Origin: an uncultured Lachnospiraceae bacterium
GTDB lineage: Bacteria > Bacillota > Clostridia > Lachnospirales > Lachnospiraceae
Direction of reading: 5' to 3'
Assembly: GCA_902782625.1 (NCBI GenBank)
Contig: CACZNZ010000497.1
Location: forward strand, 1 to 7,046
DNA length: 7,046 nucleotides
A program made the position numbers and the translations under genes. This document shows, one piece after another, positions 5,326 through 7,046 of this stretch (positions within the stretch are counted from its first letter, which is position 1; each line of letters begins with the position of its first letter). Below the pieces are notes generated by a model that worked only from the letters and a program-made list of their open reading frames with translations, did not search any database and had not been told where the DNA came from.

Positions 5326-6593
5326 TTCATATAGAAGATAAAAGAATTAGAGAACATCTTCTTGATGGTAATTTCGGCCTAGAGATGGAACGGCTTAGAG
5401 TGATGGAGGATGGATATCTGTCTCATACACCGGATCCTTTTCCTGAAGATGAGCATATTGTAAAGGATTTCTGTGAGAATCAGACCGAGATCAATACCGG
5501 GGTGCATCAGTCACCCGAGGATGTACTTTCGGAACTCAGATCCCATACCAAAAGGCTGATTCAGAAGATAAAAGAGCAATCAGATTCGGAATATCTCTGG
5601 CTGTTCTCCAATCCGCCTTATATCAGGAAGGAAGGAGATATCCCGGTAGCTGTTTTTGAAGGGACACAGAGATCTAAGACGCTCTACCGCAATTATCTGT
5701 CAGAAAAGTACGGAAGATATAAGATGACACTTTCCGGAATCCATGTCAATTATTCATTCGCGGATGACCTTCTGAAAATGGATTACCGATATGAAAAGGA
5801 TCTTGAATATCGAGAGTATAAGGATCGGCTTTACCTGAATGTGGCAGCCGGACTGCTGAAATATGGTTGGATCATGGTGGCGCTTACAGCAGCCAGTCCT
5901 CTGCTTGACAGCTCCTATCTGGAGAAAGGAAGGATCGGGGAGACCGTCTTTTCAGGGATGGGTTCTGTCCGGTGCAGCGAACTTGGTTATTGGAATGAAT
6001 TTGTCCCGATTCTGAATTACAGCAGCATCAAGGATTATGCAAACAGTATTCAGAGTTATGTAGAGGAGGGACTGATCAGCGCACCATCGGAATTATATTA
6101 TCCGATCAGGATCAAATCCTGTGGGGAAAACAGTCTGGAGAACCTGATCAGGCTGGGAGTAAGTCACATCGAACTTCGAATGTTTGACCTTAATCCACTC
6201 GAACCTGACGGGGTAGATATCCGGGATATCCGCTTTGCACAGCTTCTGATTCTATGGCTGGCCTGTCAGAATCATCTGCCGTTTGGTACCCTGCAGCAGG
6301 TAAGTGGAATCCAGAATTATAAGAAGGCAGCGAGATACGATCTGAAGACAGTCTATATCAAACAGCCCGCCGGAGATAAAATGATGTCTGTGGCCTCTGC
6401 AGGACGCAACGTACTCCTGCAGATGGAAGACTTTTATGCAGATTTTCCGGAAGAAATCCACGAGATCATTCGCTATGAACTGGCTAAATTTGAAGAAGCC
6501 CAATACAGGTATGCCTGGATCATCAGGCGGGAATATGAAAATGGATTTGTAGAAAAAGGAATAGAACTGGCAAAGAAGAGACAGGTGATCTGA
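5322..6593 (+). CDS. Class I glutamate-cysteine ligase (GshA/GshAB N-domain type)
   Basis: A 423-residue enzyme resembling E. coli GshA and the N-terminal ligase domain of bifunctional GshAB. It would catalyse ATP-dependent formation of gamma-glutamylcysteine. Family blocks appear in order: GNFGLEMERLRV (residues 16-27) with the metal-binding glutamates, the KDFCENQTEINT region (48-59), SGIHVNYSF (138-146), ASPLLDSSY (191-199), YPIRIKS (260-266) and VSHIELRMFDLNPLEPDGVD (280-299). It is shorter than E. coli GshA (518), and the C-terminal ATP-grasp domain of GshAB (about 750 in total) is absent; the protein ends cleanly in a helical, charged tail, so this looks like a natural stand-alone form. 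It has its own GGAG ribosome binding site (5311-5314), overlaps the upstream GCS2 gene by 4 bp and the downstream amidotransferase by 1 bp. No glutathione synthetase is visible, so the product may stay as gamma-glutamylcysteine or another gamma-glutamyl amide. Confidence 0.87.
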   Translation: MIHIEDKRIREHLLDGNFGLEMERLRVMEDGYLSHTPDPFPEDEHIVKDFCENQTEINTGVHQSPEDVLSELRSHTKRLIQKIKEQSDSEYLWLFSNPPYIRKEGDIPVAVFEGTQRSKTLYRNYLSEKYGRYKMTLSGIHVNYSFADDLLKMDYRYEKDLEYREYKDRLYLNVAAGLLKYGWIMVALTAASPLLDSSYLEKGRIGETVFSGMGSVRCSELGYWNEFVPILNYSSIKDYANSIQSYVEEGLISAPSELYYPIRIKSCGENSLENLIRLGVSHIELRMFDLNPLEPDGVDIRDIRFAQLLILWLACQNHLPFGTLQQVSGIQNYKKAARYDLKTVYIKQPAGDKMMSVASAGRNVLLQMEDFYADFPEEIHEIIRYELAKFEEAQYRYAWIIRREYENGFVEKGIELAKKRQVI

Positions 6594-7046
6594 TGTGTGA
6601 ATTGTTTGGGCTGAATGCCCGGAAAAGGGTAAGATGTAATGACTTGCTGACAGAATTTTTCTCCCATGGGAATGAGCATCCGCATGGATGGGGACTGGCA
6701 TTTTTATATCATGATGCCGTTTCCCTGGAAAAAGAACCGGTATGTTCCCTGAAAAGTACTTATCTGAAGTACCGGATGGGAGAGGAAATCTGTGCTGACC
6801 GTATGCTGGCACACATCCGTCTTGCGACGAAAGGAAGCATTGAGTATCTCAATACGCATCCCTTTGTGAAAAGAGATAATCAGGGACGATGCTGGACTCT
6901 GGAACATAACGGTACAATCTTTGAAAGTGAATTACTGCATCCTTATGTATACAGACAGAAAGGGCAGACGGACAGTGAGAGGATTCTCTTTTACATTGTG
7001 GACAGGATGAATGCAAGGCAATCCGATAATGCTTTATCTAAAGAAG
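6593..7046 (+). CDS. Class II glutamine amidotransferase, YafJ/EgtC-like (N-terminal part)
   Basis: The first 151 residues of an N-terminal-nucleophile amidotransferase; the gene runs off the right edge, and relatives are about 250-280 residues long. The initiator Met is followed by Cys2, which becomes the N-terminal nucleophile after Met removal (MCELFGLNAR, much like YafJ). Other marks: HGWG (31-34), AHIRLATKG (73-81, with Arg76 binding the glutamine carboxylate), NTHPF (87-91), EHNG (104-107, with Asn106 and Gly107 forming the oxyanion hole) and TDSER (126-130, Asp127 binding the alpha-amine). Such domains hydrolyse glutamine or other gamma-glutamyl amides; EgtC uses this fold to remove glutamate from a gamma-glutamyl intermediate in ergothioneine synthesis. 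The start overlaps the ligase stop as TGATG and has AGGTGA at 6583-6588. Coupling to two gamma-glutamyl ligases favours a gamma-glutamyl hydrolase role over ammonia donation, which is inference. Confidence 0.87.
   Translation, partial: MCELFGLNARKRVRCNDLLTEFFSHGNEHPHGWGLAFLYHDAVSLEKEPVCSLKSTYLKYRMGEEICADRMLAHIRLATKGSIEYLNTHPFVKRDNQGRCWTLEHNGTIFESELLHPYVYRQKGQTDSERILFYIVDRMNARQSDNALSKE

Noticed and set aside
6252..6812. A 186-codon open frame on the minus strand across the ligase/amidotransferase junction
   Set aside because: Both plus-strand genes are clear by motif, and the antisense frame spans their overlap without any recognisable domain.
3943..7046. Ergothioneine biosynthetic cluster (egtA, egtC)
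   Set aside because: The GCS2 and class II amidase families match EgtA and EgtC broadly, but no EgtB or EgtD is present, a class I ligase intervenes, and the amidase resembles YafJ most in its N-terminal motif. The names are not assigned.

Overview
The window reads as chromosome of a low-GC, Gram-positive anaerobe, most likely a gut Clostridia/Lachnospiraceae-type Firmicute. This is inferred from the A+T-rich intergenic DNA, AGGAGG-type ribosome binding sites, sigma-A-like promoters (two with extended -10 boxes), U-tract terminators and the protein families present. The species cannot be named from the sequence alone. No tRNA, rRNA, CRISPR array, insertion sequence or prophage gene was seen.

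Left part (1-2340). The 3' part of an unrecognised gene (reading frame open to the left edge, stop at 515) is followed by a short regulatory gap and a Cof-type HAD-superfamily phosphatase (658-1443). This converges on a metallo-beta-lactamase-fold hydrolase on the minus strand (1516-2322), whose zinc ligands and active-site tyrosine are spaced as in AHL lactonases of the AiiA type. The two genes share a compact terminator (1451-1517) that looks functional in both directions.

Middle (2340-3850). An A+T-rich divergent intergenic region of about 200 bp carries a good promoter for a thiolase (acetyl-CoA C-acetyltransferase, 2548-3771), a weaker one for the hydrolase, and a dyad that could be an operator. 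The thiolase has its own promoter and a near-perfect terminator (3808-3846), so it appears monocistronic. None of its usual butyrate-pathway partners (hbd, crt, bcd/etf) is beside it.

Right part (3869-7046). A strong extended -10 promoter drives a tightly coupled operon: a GCS2-family glutamate-cysteine-ligase-like enzyme (3943-5325), a second ligase of the unrelated class I GshA family without an ATP-grasp glutathione synthetase domain (5322-6593), and the start of a YafJ/EgtC-like class II glutamine amidotransferase (6593 to beyond the right edge). Genes overlap by 4 bp (ATGA) and 1 bp (TGATG). Two different gamma-glutamyl ligase families plus an enzyme family that hydrolyses gamma-glutamyl amides suggest a dedicated gamma-glutamyl metabolite pathway. 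This is the most interesting part of the window; its substrate is unknown.
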